DNA of 55,279 nt from Antarcticimicrobium sp. (GTDB lineage: Bacteria > Pseudomonadota > Alphaproteobacteria > Rhodobacterales > Rhodobacteraceae). The DNA lies in NCBI RefSeq assembly GCF_029212575.1, contig NZ_JARGPK010000025.1:1-55279 (forward strand), given 5' to 3'. Within the stretch, counting starts at the first letter, position 1, and the number at the start of each line of letters is the position of its first letter. The notes beneath the pieces are model-generated. The model was given only the letters and a program-made list of their open reading frames with translations. It was not told the origin of the DNA and did no database searches. A program made the position numbers and the translations under genes. Below, piece by piece: positions 1 through 7,508 of this stretch.

Positions 1-280
1 CGACCCTCAATGCGCGAAAAACACCCTGCCGATACAGGCTCTGGCTGCGCGTGACGGGCTTGCGCGCCATCTTTTACGAAGCCGTGATCTTTTTGCGGGC
101 GGATCGTGGGCACCCGGCCTTCCCCGCAGGCACCATCCGCCTTGCGCAAGACGCATGGCCCAGGGCCGGAAACGCATGGCGCACAACCACCCCGATGTCG
201 CCGCCGCCAAAATTCCGCGCGCCCTGCCCAATGCCACAGCATTTCACCCATGTGACCTTACGTCAGTAGTACTGCCAGTT
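1..280. other. Unassigned left edge
   Basis: Two forward frames and one reverse frame stay open over most of this stretch, but none gives a protein I recognise or a start with a clear ribosome binding site. It may be the tail of a gene cut by the window edge. I call no gene here. Confidence 0.3.
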
Positions 281-295
281 TTTTATACAATCAAT

Positions 296-361
296 CTATG
301 CACTTGCTGCATAGCAGCATTGATTTGGAAAGCCATTGTGCATCTGCAGCATTCGCTTATC
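296..361 (+). promoter_or_regulatory. Candidate promoter of the DUF1127/sRNA transcript
   Basis: A TTG at 336-338, a 17-base spacer and CTTATC at 356-361 resemble a heat-shock-sigma (RpoH) type promoter, about 60 bases before the DUF1127 start. Just upstream are overlapping dyads: TGCTGC/GCAGCA (305-310 and 314-319) and CTATGC/GCATAG (296-301 and 309-314). The homologous locus of Rhodobacter sphaeroides is driven by RpoHI/RpoHII, which is why I read it this way. The match is weak on sequence alone. Confidence 0.35.
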
Positions 362-420
362 TTCAATCTCAAGCAACGCCACAACGACGGCGACGACACG
401 ATGATCGAAGGTAGCGAGCA

Positions 421-636
421 ATGACTGCACTGACCCATACCCATGCCGCAGGCGCCTCTCTCATGAGCCGCCTGCACGGTGCGACCGACGCCCTGAAAGG
501 CCGCGTCGCCAAGTACCGCCTGTACCGCAGCACCTACGCCGAACTGAGCGCCCTGAGCAACCGTGAGCTGGCCGATCTGGGCCTGCACCGGTCCGAATTG
601 CGCCGGGTGGCCCTCGAAGCCGCTGGAGAGCTCTGA
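421..636 (+). CDS. DUF1127 small protein, CcaF1-like
   Basis: This 71-residue protein ends in a typical DUF1127 helix-turn-helix-like segment (roughly residues 38-65, with LSALSNRELADLGLHRSEL). DUF1127 proteins are small, basic and arginine-rich. The R. sphaeroides homologue beside the CcsR sRNAs, CcaF1, is as I recall also 71 residues and acts as an RNA-binding protein affecting sRNA maturation and turnover. A GAAGG at 407-411 lies nine bases before the ATG. The sRNA hairpins begin 22 bases after the stop, so gene and sRNAs are probably one transcript cut by RNase. The domain is clear; the RNA-binding role is inferred from the conserved arrangement. Confidence 0.85.
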   Translation: MTALTHTHAAGASLMSRLHGATDALKGRVAKYRLYRSTYAELSALSNRELADLGLHRSELRRVALEAAGEL

Positions 637-658
637 CACCAGCACCAGTTTACCGGTT

Positions 659-729
659 CAGACCCCTTCTCCTCCTCCCTAGGGGTCTGTTCTCAGCGGC
701 GGCATCTTCCTCCTCCCTGATGTCGCCGC
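659..729 (+). ncRNA. CcsR/cuckoo-type sRNA block 1 (hairpins 1-2)
   Basis: Hairpin 1 has stem CAGACCCC/GGGGTCTG (659-666 with 682-689) and hairpin 2 an 11-bp stem with one G-U pair (696-706 with 719-729). Both loops expose CCTCCTCCC, complementary to Shine-Dalgarno-like sequence. This is the hallmark of the CcsR or cuckoo RNA family of Rhodobacterales and Rhizobiales, stress-induced sRNAs found downstream of a DUF1127 gene. The hairpins are six bases apart. The block is separated from the next by 32 bases without the motif, probably a processing region. Confidence 0.85.
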
Positions 730-761
730 ACCTTATACCGGCCCCATAAGCCGGACCGCAT

Positions 762-879
762 ACACCGGGCGCTCTCCTCCCTGCGCCCCGTGTTGTGACA
801 CATCGGGCGCTTTCCTCCTCCCTGCGTCCGATGTTCAATCGACCGGCGGCACCTCTCCTCCTCCCTGGTGTCGCCGGTC
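762..879 (+). ncRNA. CcsR/cuckoo-type sRNA block 2 (hairpins 3-5)
   Basis: Three hairpins lie six bases apart: 762-772/783-793, 800-810/824-834 and 841-853/867-879. Hairpins 4 and 5 carry CCTCCTCCC in the loop. Hairpin 3 has a shorter loop (TCTCCTCCCT), missing part of the motif, and one mismatch in the stem. Known family members carry two motif hairpins each, so a three-hairpin block is unusual and could be one long sRNA or a processed 1+2 pair. Confidence 0.82.
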
Positions 880-917
880 AATTTTCCGCCCGGCGGAAAG
901 ACAACGGAATTCGGGAT

Positions 918-1037
918 ACATCCCGGCGCTCTCCTCCTCCCTGCGCCGTGATGTTGCACCAAGGCGCTCTCCTCCTCCCTGCGCCGAGGTGCTGAAAGAG
1001 AACGGCGGCACCTCTCCTCCTCCCTGGTGTCGCCGTT
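918..1037 (+). ncRNA. CcsR/cuckoo-type sRNA block 3 (hairpins 6-8)
   Basis: Hairpins at 918-929/943-954, 956-967/981-992 and 1001-1012/1026-1037 all expose CCTCCTCCC. Hairpins 6 and 7 are separated by a single base. Hairpin 8 nearly duplicates hairpin 5 (both GGCGGCACC...GGTGTCGCC), which suggests growth by tandem duplication. A separate small hairpin TTTCCGC/GCGGAAA lies in the spacer (about 883-899) before this block. Confidence 0.82.
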
Positions 1038-1047
1038 TTCGCGTTTT
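1001..1047 (+). terminator. Rho-independent terminator formed by hairpin 8
   Basis: The 12-bp stem AACGGCGGCACC/GGTGTCGCCGTT is followed directly by TTTCGCGTTTT. The last sRNA hairpin therefore probably doubles as the terminator of the whole DUF1127-sRNA transcript. Confidence 0.6.
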
Positions 1048-1060
1048 CGGAGGGCTTCCC

Positions 1061-1357
1061 TCAGACCCGGCCACGCCGCTCCGCCCGTCGCGCCCGCGAT
1101 CCGCCGCGGCGTTTCGGCCAGGCCGCATCGCGATCGGCGCGCCGCGCCGCGCGCAGATGCGCGCAGAACCGCGCCACCGCCGGGCAGCCGCGCGCCATTG
1201 GCGCCGCGCGCCGTTCCGCCGCCCGCGCCGCCGCCCCGGCACCGCAGCCCGCCGGCAGGCTCATCAGCCAGTTCAGGAATCCGATCCGCGCCGCCGTCTC
1301 GGCGCATTGATCCTCGGGCAGGGTCCGCAGGGTCCGCAATATTCCGGCCAGAATCAT
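1061..1357 (-). CDS. Hypothetical protein, alanine/arginine-rich
   Basis: This 98-residue reading frame begins with a plausible folded segment (LRTLPEDQCAETAARIGFLN, then a leucine/tryptophan stretch) and continues into an Ala/Arg-rich tail. It ends 24 bases from the sRNA terminator, on the opposite strand. I do not recognise a family. The Ala/Arg composition is what high-GC noise also gives, so the gene is only possible; the first 40 residues are the better argument for it. Confidence 0.35.
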   Translation of the reverse strand: MILAGILRTLRTLPEDQCAETAARIGFLNWLMSLPAGCGAGAAARAAERRAAPMARGCPAVARFCAHLRAARRADRDAAWPKRRGGSRARRAERRGRV

Positions 1358-1772
1358 GCCCGGCCCGCCGCGGTCGTATCAGGGGTCATCCGCATCCTTT
1401 CCCGCCACGCCCCGTGGCATCCGTCCTGTTGCTGCGGACGAAGGCAGGAAACGGGGGGCAAGAACGGGGGGACCCGGCCTTGCCGCCACGCCCCGACCGC
1501 CGCCCGCGGTTCGATTCGTTGCTGCAAGGCTGGTTTCCGGGCTTGGACGATGGGGGGATCTCTCCCTGATCCGGCCCTTCCCGAGGCCTGCGCCTCAGTG
1601 GTTTTGCCGGACTTGCCCTGTCCTTACCGTTGCGGGGGCAGCGCCGGCCTCTCACCGGCTTCCCAATTCTCCCCCTCGCGGGGGCACCCTACGCGGTCAG
1701 ATTACAGGATTCGCAGGGCGCCGCATCGGGAATCCGTCCTGTCGGGGAAAAATCACTTGCCGGTGCTCGGCC
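1358..1772. other. Intergenic stretch without recognisable gene
   Basis: About 415 bases upstream of the hypothetical gene and downstream of uvrD. Frames open here are low-complexity Arg/Pro/Gly runs. I see no RNA gene or clear repeat. Confidence 0.4.
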
Positions 1773-4133
1773 TCAGAACGGGATGTCGTCGCTGGCAGAG
1801 ACAAACCGCGACACCACCTTTTTCGGCCCGGCCTTCTCGAAATCGACCTCGAGCTTGTCGCCCTCGATGCCGATGATCGCGCCATAGCCGAACTTCTGGT
1901 GGAACACCCGCTCGCCCATGGTGAAGCTGGAGACGGCGTCGAGGTCGATCACCGTGCTGCGGCTCTCCCTGGGCTGCGACATGCCGCGCTGACCGGCGCG
2001 CGCCTGCATCCGTTTCCAGCCCGGCGAGTTGTAGACATTGGCCTCGGCGACCCGCGATTCGATGTTGCCGCGTACCGGCGCAGCCGCCGCACCATAGCCA
2101 CCGCCATAAAGGCCCGGCGGTGTCAGCACCTCAACATTCTCCTCGGGCAATTCATCGACGAACCGCGACGGCAGCGCCGATTGCCACTGTCCGAACACCC
2201 GTCGGTTGCCGGCAAAGGAAATCGTGCAAAGCTCCTCGGCGCGGGTGATGCCGACATAGGCCAGCCGCCGTTCCTCCTCCAGGCCCTTGAGCCCGCTCTC
2301 GTCCATGCTGCGCTGCGACGGAAAGAGGCCATCCTCCCAGCCCGGCAGGAACACGGCGGGAAACTCCAGCCCCTTGGCCGCGTGCAGGGTCATGATGCTG
2401 ACCTTCTGCTCGGCGTCCTGCTTGTCGTTGTCCATCACCAGACTGACATGCTCCAGGAACCCCTGAAGGTTCTCGAAGTTTTCCAGCGCCTTGACCAGTT
2501 CCTTGAGGTTTTCCAGCCGCCCCGGCGCCTCGGGCGTCTTGTCGTTCTGCCAGTGGCCGGTATAGCCGCTCTCGTCCAGCACGATCTCGGCCAGTTCCAT
2601 ATGGGTCATGTCCGCATCGCCCGTCATCCGGCCCCAGCGGCGCAGATCCTCGACCAGGGTGCGCAGCGCCGCGCCGCCCTTGCCCTTGATCAGCCCGTCC
2701 TCGACCGCGATCCGCGCGCCCTCCAGCAGACTCACGCCATTGGCGCGCGCGGCGGTCTGGATGGTCTGCTGCGCCTTGTCGCCGAGGCCGCGCTTGGGCG
2801 TGTTGACGATGCGTTCAAAGGCCAGGTCGTCATCGGGGCTGACCACCAGCCGGAAATAGGCCATGGCGTCACGGATCTCCATCCGCTCATAGAATCGCGG
2901 CCCGCCGATCACCCGGTAGGGCAGACCGATGGTCAGGAACCGGTCCTCGAAGGCGCGCATCTGGTGGCTGGCGCGGACCAGGATCGCCGCCTCGTTGAGG
3001 CCAAAGGGCCGCATGCCGCGCGTGCCCCGTTGCATCGCCTCGATCTCCTCGCCGATCCAGCGCGCCTCTTCCTCACCGTCCCAATGGCCGATCAGGCGCA
3101 GTTTCTCGCCCTCGTCCGCCTCGGTCCAGAGCTCCTTGCCCAGCCGCCCGGCATTGCCCCGGATCACGTTCGAGGCCGCCGCCAGGATATGCGGGGTGGA
3201 GCGGTAATTCTGCTCCAGCCGCACCACATGGGCGCCGGGAAAATCCTTTTCAAACCGCAGGATGTTGCCCACCTCGGCCCCGCGCCAGCCATAGATCGAC
3301 TGGTCGTCGTCGCCGACGCAACAGATGTTGCGATGGCCACCCGCCAGCAGCCGCAGCCACAGATACTGCGCCACGTTGGTATCCTGGTATTCGTCCACAA
3401 GGATGTAGCGGAACCAGCGCTGATACTGTTCCAGCACGTCGGGGTGCTTTTGCAGGATCACCACCACATGCAGCAGCAGATCGCCGAAATCCACCGCGTT
3501 CAGCTCGCGCAACCGGGTCTGGTATTGCGCGTAAAGCTCCACCCCGCGCCGGTTGTAGGCGTTCGAATCCGCCGACGGCACCTTGTCCGGGGTCAGCGCC
3601 CGGTTCTTCCAGCCGTCGATCACCCCGGCCAGCTGCCGCGCCGGCCAGCGCTTGTCATCGATGCCGGCGGCCTGCACCAGCTGTTTCAGCAGCCGCAACT
3701 GGTCGTCGGTGTCGAGAATGGTGAAGTTCGATTTCAGCCCGATCAGTTCCGCGTGCCGCCGCAACAGCTTGACGCAGATCGAGTGGAAGGTGCCCAGCCA
3801 GGGCATCCCCTCGATGCTCTGCCCCAGCAGCCGACCGACCCGTTCCTTCATCTCGCGGGCGGCCTTGTTGGTGAAGGTCACCGCCAGGATCTCGTTCGGC
3901 CGGGCACGTCCGGTGTTGAGCAGGTGCACGATCCGCGCCGTCAGCGCCTTGGTTTTGCCGGTGCCGGCCCCGGCCAGCATCAGCACCGGCCCGTCCAGCC
4001 GCTCCACCGCCTCGCGCTGGGCCGGGTTCAGATCGTCCAGGTAGGGCGCCCCCATGGCCTGGCCACGCGCCGCAACCGCGCGCGCCGCCAGCGATGCGCC
4101 CTCAAAGGCGTCCATCTCGTCGAAACTGCTCAT
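1773..4133 (-). CDS. uvrD: DNA helicase II, UvrD/PcrA family
   Basis: This 786-residue protein is a 3'-5' superfamily 1A helicase that removes UvrC and the excised oligonucleotide in nucleotide excision repair and acts in mismatch repair. Walker A AGAGTGKT lies at about residues 54-61. Walker B appears as VDEYQDTN, followed by GDDDQSIYGWRGA (motif III region). Motifs V/VI appear as LHAAKGLEF and VGITRAEE. The C-terminal segment with GYGAIIGIEGDKLEVDFEK is the usual Tudor-like tail. Length is slightly above the family norm because of a ~30-residue N-terminal extension; a start at the Met before APYLDDLNPAQREAV is possible. A LexA box lies 41 bases upstream. Confidence 0.95.
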   Translation of the reverse strand: MSSFDEMDAFEGASLAARAVAARGQAMGAPYLDDLNPAQREAVERLDGPVLMLAGAGTGKTKALTARIVHLLNTGRARPNEILAVTFTNKAAREMKERVGRLLGQSIEGMPWLGTFHSICVKLLRRHAELIGLKSNFTILDTDDQLRLLKQLVQAAGIDDKRWPARQLAGVIDGWKNRALTPDKVPSADSNAYNRRGVELYAQYQTRLRELNAVDFGDLLLHVVVILQKHPDVLEQYQRWFRYILVDEYQDTNVAQYLWLRLLAGGHRNICCVGDDDQSIYGWRGAEVGNILRFEKDFPGAHVVRLEQNYRSTPHILAAASNVIRGNAGRLGKELWTEADEGEKLRLIGHWDGEEEARWIGEEIEAMQRGTRGMRPFGLNEAAILVRASHQMRAFEDRFLTIGLPYRVIGGPRFYERMEIRDAMAYFRLVVSPDDDLAFERIVNTPKRGLGDKAQQTIQTAARANGVSLLEGARIAVEDGLIKGKGGAALRTLVEDLRRWGRMTGDADMTHMELAEIVLDESGYTGHWQNDKTPEAPGRLENLKELVKALENFENLQGFLEHVSLVMDNDKQDAEQKVSIMTLHAAKGLEFPAVFLPGWEDGLFPSQRSMDESGLKGLEEERRLAYVGITRAEELCTISFAGNRRVFGQWQSALPSRFVDELPEENVEVLTPPGLYGGGYGAAAAPVRGNIESRVAEANVYNSPGWKRMQARAGQRGMSQPRESRSTVIDLDAVSSFTMGERVFHQKFGYGAIIGIEGDKLEVDFEKAGPKKVVSRFVSASDDIPF

Positions 4134-4173
4134 GGCGCGAACTTAACCCGGATCGCGCCGCAGTTAAAGGTTC

Positions 4174-4188
4174 GTTCGCATTCTGTTC
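4174..4188 (-). promoter_or_regulatory. LexA (SOS) box of uvrD
   Basis: GTTC-GCATTCT-GTTC fits the alphaproteobacterial LexA consensus GTTC-N7-GTTC exactly. It sits 41 bases before the uvrD start codon, where a repressor site would overlap the promoter. This predicts DNA-damage induction of uvrD. Confidence 0.75.
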
Positions 4189-4248
4189 CCCCGGTTTTCC
4201 ACCCGATGGCCCGGCGAGCGCTTGAGACGGCATCCCATCGCAGCGCAT

Positions 4249-5046
4249 TTACGCGCCGCTTCGGTTGCGCCACCCGATGAGGTTCAGCCCGGCGAAGAGA
4301 ATTGCCGCGACACAGACGATCGAGGGCCCCGCCGGGGTGTCGAGAACGTAAGCGCCTTGCAACCCCGCAACAGCCGAGATCGCGCCGATTGCCGTGGCGA
4401 TGACCGCCATCGTCTCTGGCGTACGGGCAAGGCCCCGTGCGGCGGCGGCGGGCACGATCAGCATGGCCGCAATCAAGAGCACACCGACCACCTTGATCGC
4501 GACGGCCACCGTGATGGCCAGGGCCACCGTAAGGATCAGTTGCTCGCGCTTCGGGTCCAACCCGCTGGCATAGGCCAGTTCCTCGCTGAGGGTCGAGGTC
4601 AAGAGGGCCGACCACCGCCAGGCCACCAGCGCCACCACCAGCGCCGCGCCACCCCAGATCACCACCAGATCCGACCGCGAAACGGCAAGGATATCGCCGA
4701 ACAGATAGGCCATCAGATCGACCCGGATACCCGACAGGAACGAAACCGCGACCAGCCCGAAGGCAAGGGAGGAATGGGCGAGCACGCCCAGCAGCGTATC
4801 CATCGCGTATCCGCGCCCGGCAAGAAGCGTCACCACCAGCGCCATGATCAGAGCAACGGCCATCGCACCTGCAAACACCGAAATATTCAGCGCGAGAGAC
4901 AGCGCAACCCCGAGAATGGCCGCATGTGCCGTGGCGTCCCCGAAAAAGGCCATCCGCCGCCAGACCACGAAACACCCAAGCGGGGCCGCGGCAAAGGCCA
5001 CGCCCACCCCGGCAAGCGTGGCGCGGGTCATGAAATCGTCAAGCAT
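4249..5046 (-). CDS. znuB: Zinc ABC transporter permease ZnuB
   Basis: This 265-residue polytopic membrane protein is an ABC-3 family permease for Zn2+/Mn2+ uptake. Eight or so hydrophobic segments are visible, with the family signature FGDATAHAAILGVAL near residue 35 and VGVLLIAAMLIVPAAAARGLA near residue 195. Its start overlaps the znuC stop by one base (TGATG), so the two are translationally coupled. It closes the zur-znuC-znuB operon. Confidence 0.93.
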   Translation of the reverse strand: MLDDFMTRATLAGVGVAFAAAPLGCFVVWRRMAFFGDATAHAAILGVALSLALNISVFAGAMAVALIMALVVTLLAGRGYAMDTLLGVLAHSSLAFGLVAVSFLSGIRVDLMAYLFGDILAVSRSDLVVIWGGAALVVALVAWRWSALLTSTLSEELAYASGLDPKREQLILTVALAITVAVAIKVVGVLLIAAMLIVPAAAARGLARTPETMAVIATAIGAISAVAGLQGAYVLDTPAGPSIVCVAAILFAGLNLIGWRNRSGA

Positions 5047-5789
5047 CAGTCGTCCACCTCGTGGCTCTGCGGATGGTCATGATTGTGATCGTGGCCGTGA
5101 TCATGCCGGTAGAGCGCCAGCGCGCCCCCCGTGCCGGTCCCGAACAGCGCGCGGTATTCCGGCGCGGAGGCAACCACCGCGGGCGCCCCTTCGCAACAGA
5201 CATGGCCGTTCAGGCAGATCACCCGGTCAGAGGCGCTCATCACCACATGCAGCTCATGGCTGACCATCAGGACGGCGCAGCCGGTGTCACGGCGCACTGT
5301 TTCGATCTGCTGATAGAAGGCCGCCGAACCGGGCTGGTCGAGCCCCTGTGTCGCCTCGTCCAGGAGCAGAACATCGGGACGGTTGATCAAGGCCCGGGCC
5401 AGCATGACGCGCTGAAACTGCCCGCCGGAAAGCCGTGACATCTGTCGTTTCAGCAGGTCCGGCACGGCGGCCGCCGCCAGCGCCGAGCGGCAATCGGCCT
5501 TCGAGACGCGATCGGTCAGCCGCATGAACCGTTCCACGGTGATTGGCAGGGTCGGATCGACATGCAGCCGCTGTGGCACATACCCGATCTTCAGGCCGGG
5601 CTTGAGGAAGATCTCGCCACTGGCCGGTTCGGTCGCGCCGATGATCGCCCGCAAAAGGCTCGACTTGCCAGACCCGTTGGGGCCGACAATGGTCACGATC
5701 TCTCCTGGCTCGACGACCAGGGAAACATCGCGCAGGACGGTGTTTGCGCCGTAGGCGACGCTCAGGTTCTTGACCGTGATCAGACTCAT
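5046..5789 (-). CDS. znuC: Zinc ABC transporter ATPase ZnuC
   Basis: This 247-residue ABC ATPase energises zinc import through ZnuB. It shows Walker A GPNGSGKSSL (about residues 37-46), signature LSGGQFQRV, and Walker B VLLLDEATQGLD. The C-terminus carries a His/Asp-rich tail (RHDHGHDHNHDH), typical of ZnuC and a likely zinc-sensing or binding element. Its ATG overlaps the end of zur by four bases. Confidence 0.95.
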   Translation of the reverse strand: MSLITVKNLSVAYGANTVLRDVSLVVEPGEIVTIVGPNGSGKSSLLRAIIGATEPASGEIFLKPGLKIGYVPQRLHVDPTLPITVERFMRLTDRVSKADCRSALAAAAVPDLLKRQMSRLSGGQFQRVMLARALINRPDVLLLDEATQGLDQPGSAAFYQQIETVRRDTGCAVLMVSHELHVVMSASDRVICLNGHVCCEGAPAVVASAPEYRALFGTGTGGALALYRHDHGHDHNHDHPQSHEVDD

Positions 5790-6283
5790 GCTTTGGGCTT
5801 CTCCGCGCAGGCGGGGCAGATCCCTTCGGCTTCCACGACCGTCTTCTCGATGTGAAACCCCGCCGCGCGTGCGGCGGCCCCGAGCGCGCCCTTGGCGGGC
5901 GTTGACTGCGTTTCGGCCACGGCATCGCAGAGGCGGCAGATCATGAAGGCCGGCGAATGGGTTTCACCGGGGTGGGAACAGGCAACAAAGGCGTTCAAAC
6001 GCTCGATCTTGTGGACGAACCCGTGTTCCGCGAGGAAATCGAGCGCGCGATAGGCAACGGGAGGTTGAGAGCCGAAGCCAGCGTCCCGCAACAGGTCGAG
6101 AATGGCATAGGCGCCAAGCGCACGGTGTTTTTGCAACAACAATTCCAAGACCTTTCGCCGGACAGGCGTCAAGCGCAGCCCTTCGGCGGCACAGCGGGCT
6201 TCGGCCGCAGCCAGAGCCTGGGCGACGCAGGCCGAGTGGTCGTGTTTCTCGAACCCGACCGGGGGGGCATTTCCCGCTGACAT
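5786..6283 (-). CDS. zur: Zinc uptake regulator Zur (Fur family)
   Basis: This Fur-family repressor of about 165 residues has a winged-helix segment (RLTPVRRKVLELLLQKHRALGAYAILDLL) followed by the dimerisation domain. Two CxxC pairs, CRLC and the C-terminal CPAC, are the structural zinc site. HDHSAC near the N-terminus and SHPGETHSP are further metal-binding candidates. I chose the ATG at 6283 because an upstream ATG at 6304 would put the coding sequence inside the first operator repeat. It probably represses its own operon and znuA through the shared intergenic operators. Confidence 0.9.
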   Translation of the reverse strand: MSAGNAPPVGFEKHDHSACVAQALAAAEARCAAEGLRLTPVRRKVLELLLQKHRALGAYAILDLLRDAGFGSQPPVAYRALDFLAEHGFVHKIERLNAFVACSHPGETHSPAFMICRLCDAVAETQSTPAKGALGAAARAAGFHIEKTVVEAEGICPACAEKPKA

Positions 6284-6295
6284 GCCTTGTGCCGC

Positions 6296-6368
6296 TCTTG
6301 GCATGTTATTTCATATCCTGTCTTGGCATATTATTACATATCCCGTATATCCACCGTTATGTAATAAG
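6296..6368. promoter_or_regulatory. Zur operator region (three boxes)
   Basis: Two abutting 25-base direct repeats (6296-6320 and 6321-6345) match at 22 of 25 positions and share core CATRTTATTWCATATCC. A third copy lies inverted: TTATTACATA at 6331-6340 reappears as TATGTAATAA at 6358-6367. All lie in the 102-base divergent promoter between zur and znuA, in an AT-rich stretch. The position and TTAT...ATAA form fit Zur boxes. Confidence 0.75.
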
Positions 6369-6385
6369 ATCACAAGGAATGTGCA

Positions 6386-7447
6386 ATGTCCAGAATGCTC
6401 GCTTCACTCTCTGCCGTCGCTGCGCTCATGGGGGGGACGGCGATGGCCGATGCGCCGAACGTCGTTGCCGATATCGCGCCGGTGCATTCCCTCGTGGCCC
6501 GCGTCATGGAGGGGGTCGGCACGCCTGACCTGATCCTGCCCCCCGGCGCGTCCCCCCATGAATACAACCTGCGCCCGTCCGAGGCGGGGGCGCTGCAGGA
6601 TGCGGATGTCGTGGTCTGGATGGGCCCGCGCCTCGCGCCCTGGATGGAAGGTGCCGTGGAGACGCTGGCCGGGGACGGTGGCGTCCTTACACTGTTGGAG
6701 GCCGACGAAACCAAGCTGCTCGATTTCCGCCAGAACGCTCTGTTCGAAAAGCATTCCCATGGTCACGGGGAGGAGCATGGCGAGGACGAGCACGATCACG
6801 AAGAACATGCCGAGGGCGATCATGACCATGAGGCCGAGCATGATCAAGAGGAACACGCCGAGGGTGAGCACGCGCACGACGACGGGCACGATCACGAAGA
6901 GCACGCCGCCCACAACGATCACGATCATGCCCACGGGAAGTATGACGCCCATGCCTGGCTGTCGCCCGAGAACGCGTCGGCCTGGCTCAACCTGATCGCG
7001 GCAGAGCTGTCGTCCGCCGATCCGGAAAACGCCGGCACGTACTTCGCCAACGCGGCTGCCGGACGCGAGGAACTGAAGGCCCTACAGTCCGAAGTGAACG
7101 CAATCCTGGATCCGGTGCGCGGCGGCAGCTTTATCCTCTTCCACGATGCCTTCCAGTATTTCGAGGTGGATTTCGATTTCGCGGCGTCGGGGGCCATCTC
7201 GCTCAGCGATGCGCAGGACCCAGGCCCGGCGCGGATCGCCGAGATCCAGACGCGGGTCCGTGGCGAGGGCATCGATTGTGTCCTGGCCGAGCCGCAGTTC
7301 AATCCCGGCCTGGTGGCCACGGTGCTCGATGGAACCGAGGCGAAAACCGGCGTGATCGATGCGCTTGGTATCGATCTTGAGCCGGGATCCTCGCTCTATC
7401 CGCAGCTTATCCGCAATATTGCGACAACTCTGGCCGATTGCCTGTAA
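6386..7447 (+). CDS. znuA: Zinc-binding periplasmic protein ZnuA
   Basis: This 353-residue cluster A-I binding protein captures periplasmic Zn2+ for ZnuBC. A signal peptide ends at about residue 21 (GGTAMA). Likely metal ligands are H34 (APVHSL), H58 (GASPHEY) and H189 (YDAHAW). Between residues 123 and 183 there is an extended loop rich in His, Asp and Glu, a normal ZnuA feature but long here. It is transcribed divergently from zur-znuCB across the operator repeats. Confidence 0.95.
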   Translation: MSRMLASLSAVAALMGGTAMADAPNVVADIAPVHSLVARVMEGVGTPDLILPPGASPHEYNLRPSEAGALQDADVVVWMGPRLAPWMEGAVETLAGDGGVLTLLEADETKLLDFRQNALFEKHSHGHGEEHGEDEHDHEEHAEGDHDHEAEHDQEEHAEGEHAHDDGHDHEEHAAHNDHDHAHGKYDAHAWLSPENASAWLNLIAAELSSADPENAGTYFANAAAGREELKALQSEVNAILDPVRGGSFILFHDAFQYFEVDFDFAASGAISLSDAQDPGPARIAEIQTRVRGEGIDCVLAEPQFNPGLVATVLDGTEAKTGVIDALGIDLEPGSSLYPQLIRNIATTLADCL

Positions 7448-7508
7448 TCCACCCCGGCGAGCCGGCTGACACCAGGGCGGTGCCGGCCGGCCCCCGGCGG
7501 GCTGCGCC

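Noticed and set aside
659-1037. CRISPR array (regularly spaced CTCCTCCTCCCT)
   Set aside because: The repeated element is a 9-12 base loop flanked by different self-complementary stems; spacing is irregular and no cas genes are near. It fits the CcsR/cuckoo sRNA family.
1356-4280. Long plus-strand open frame opposite uvrD (about 970 codons)
   Set aside because: It is the antisense shadow of uvrD; low-complexity His/Gln/Arg-rich product and no family resemblance, while the minus strand has all helicase motifs.
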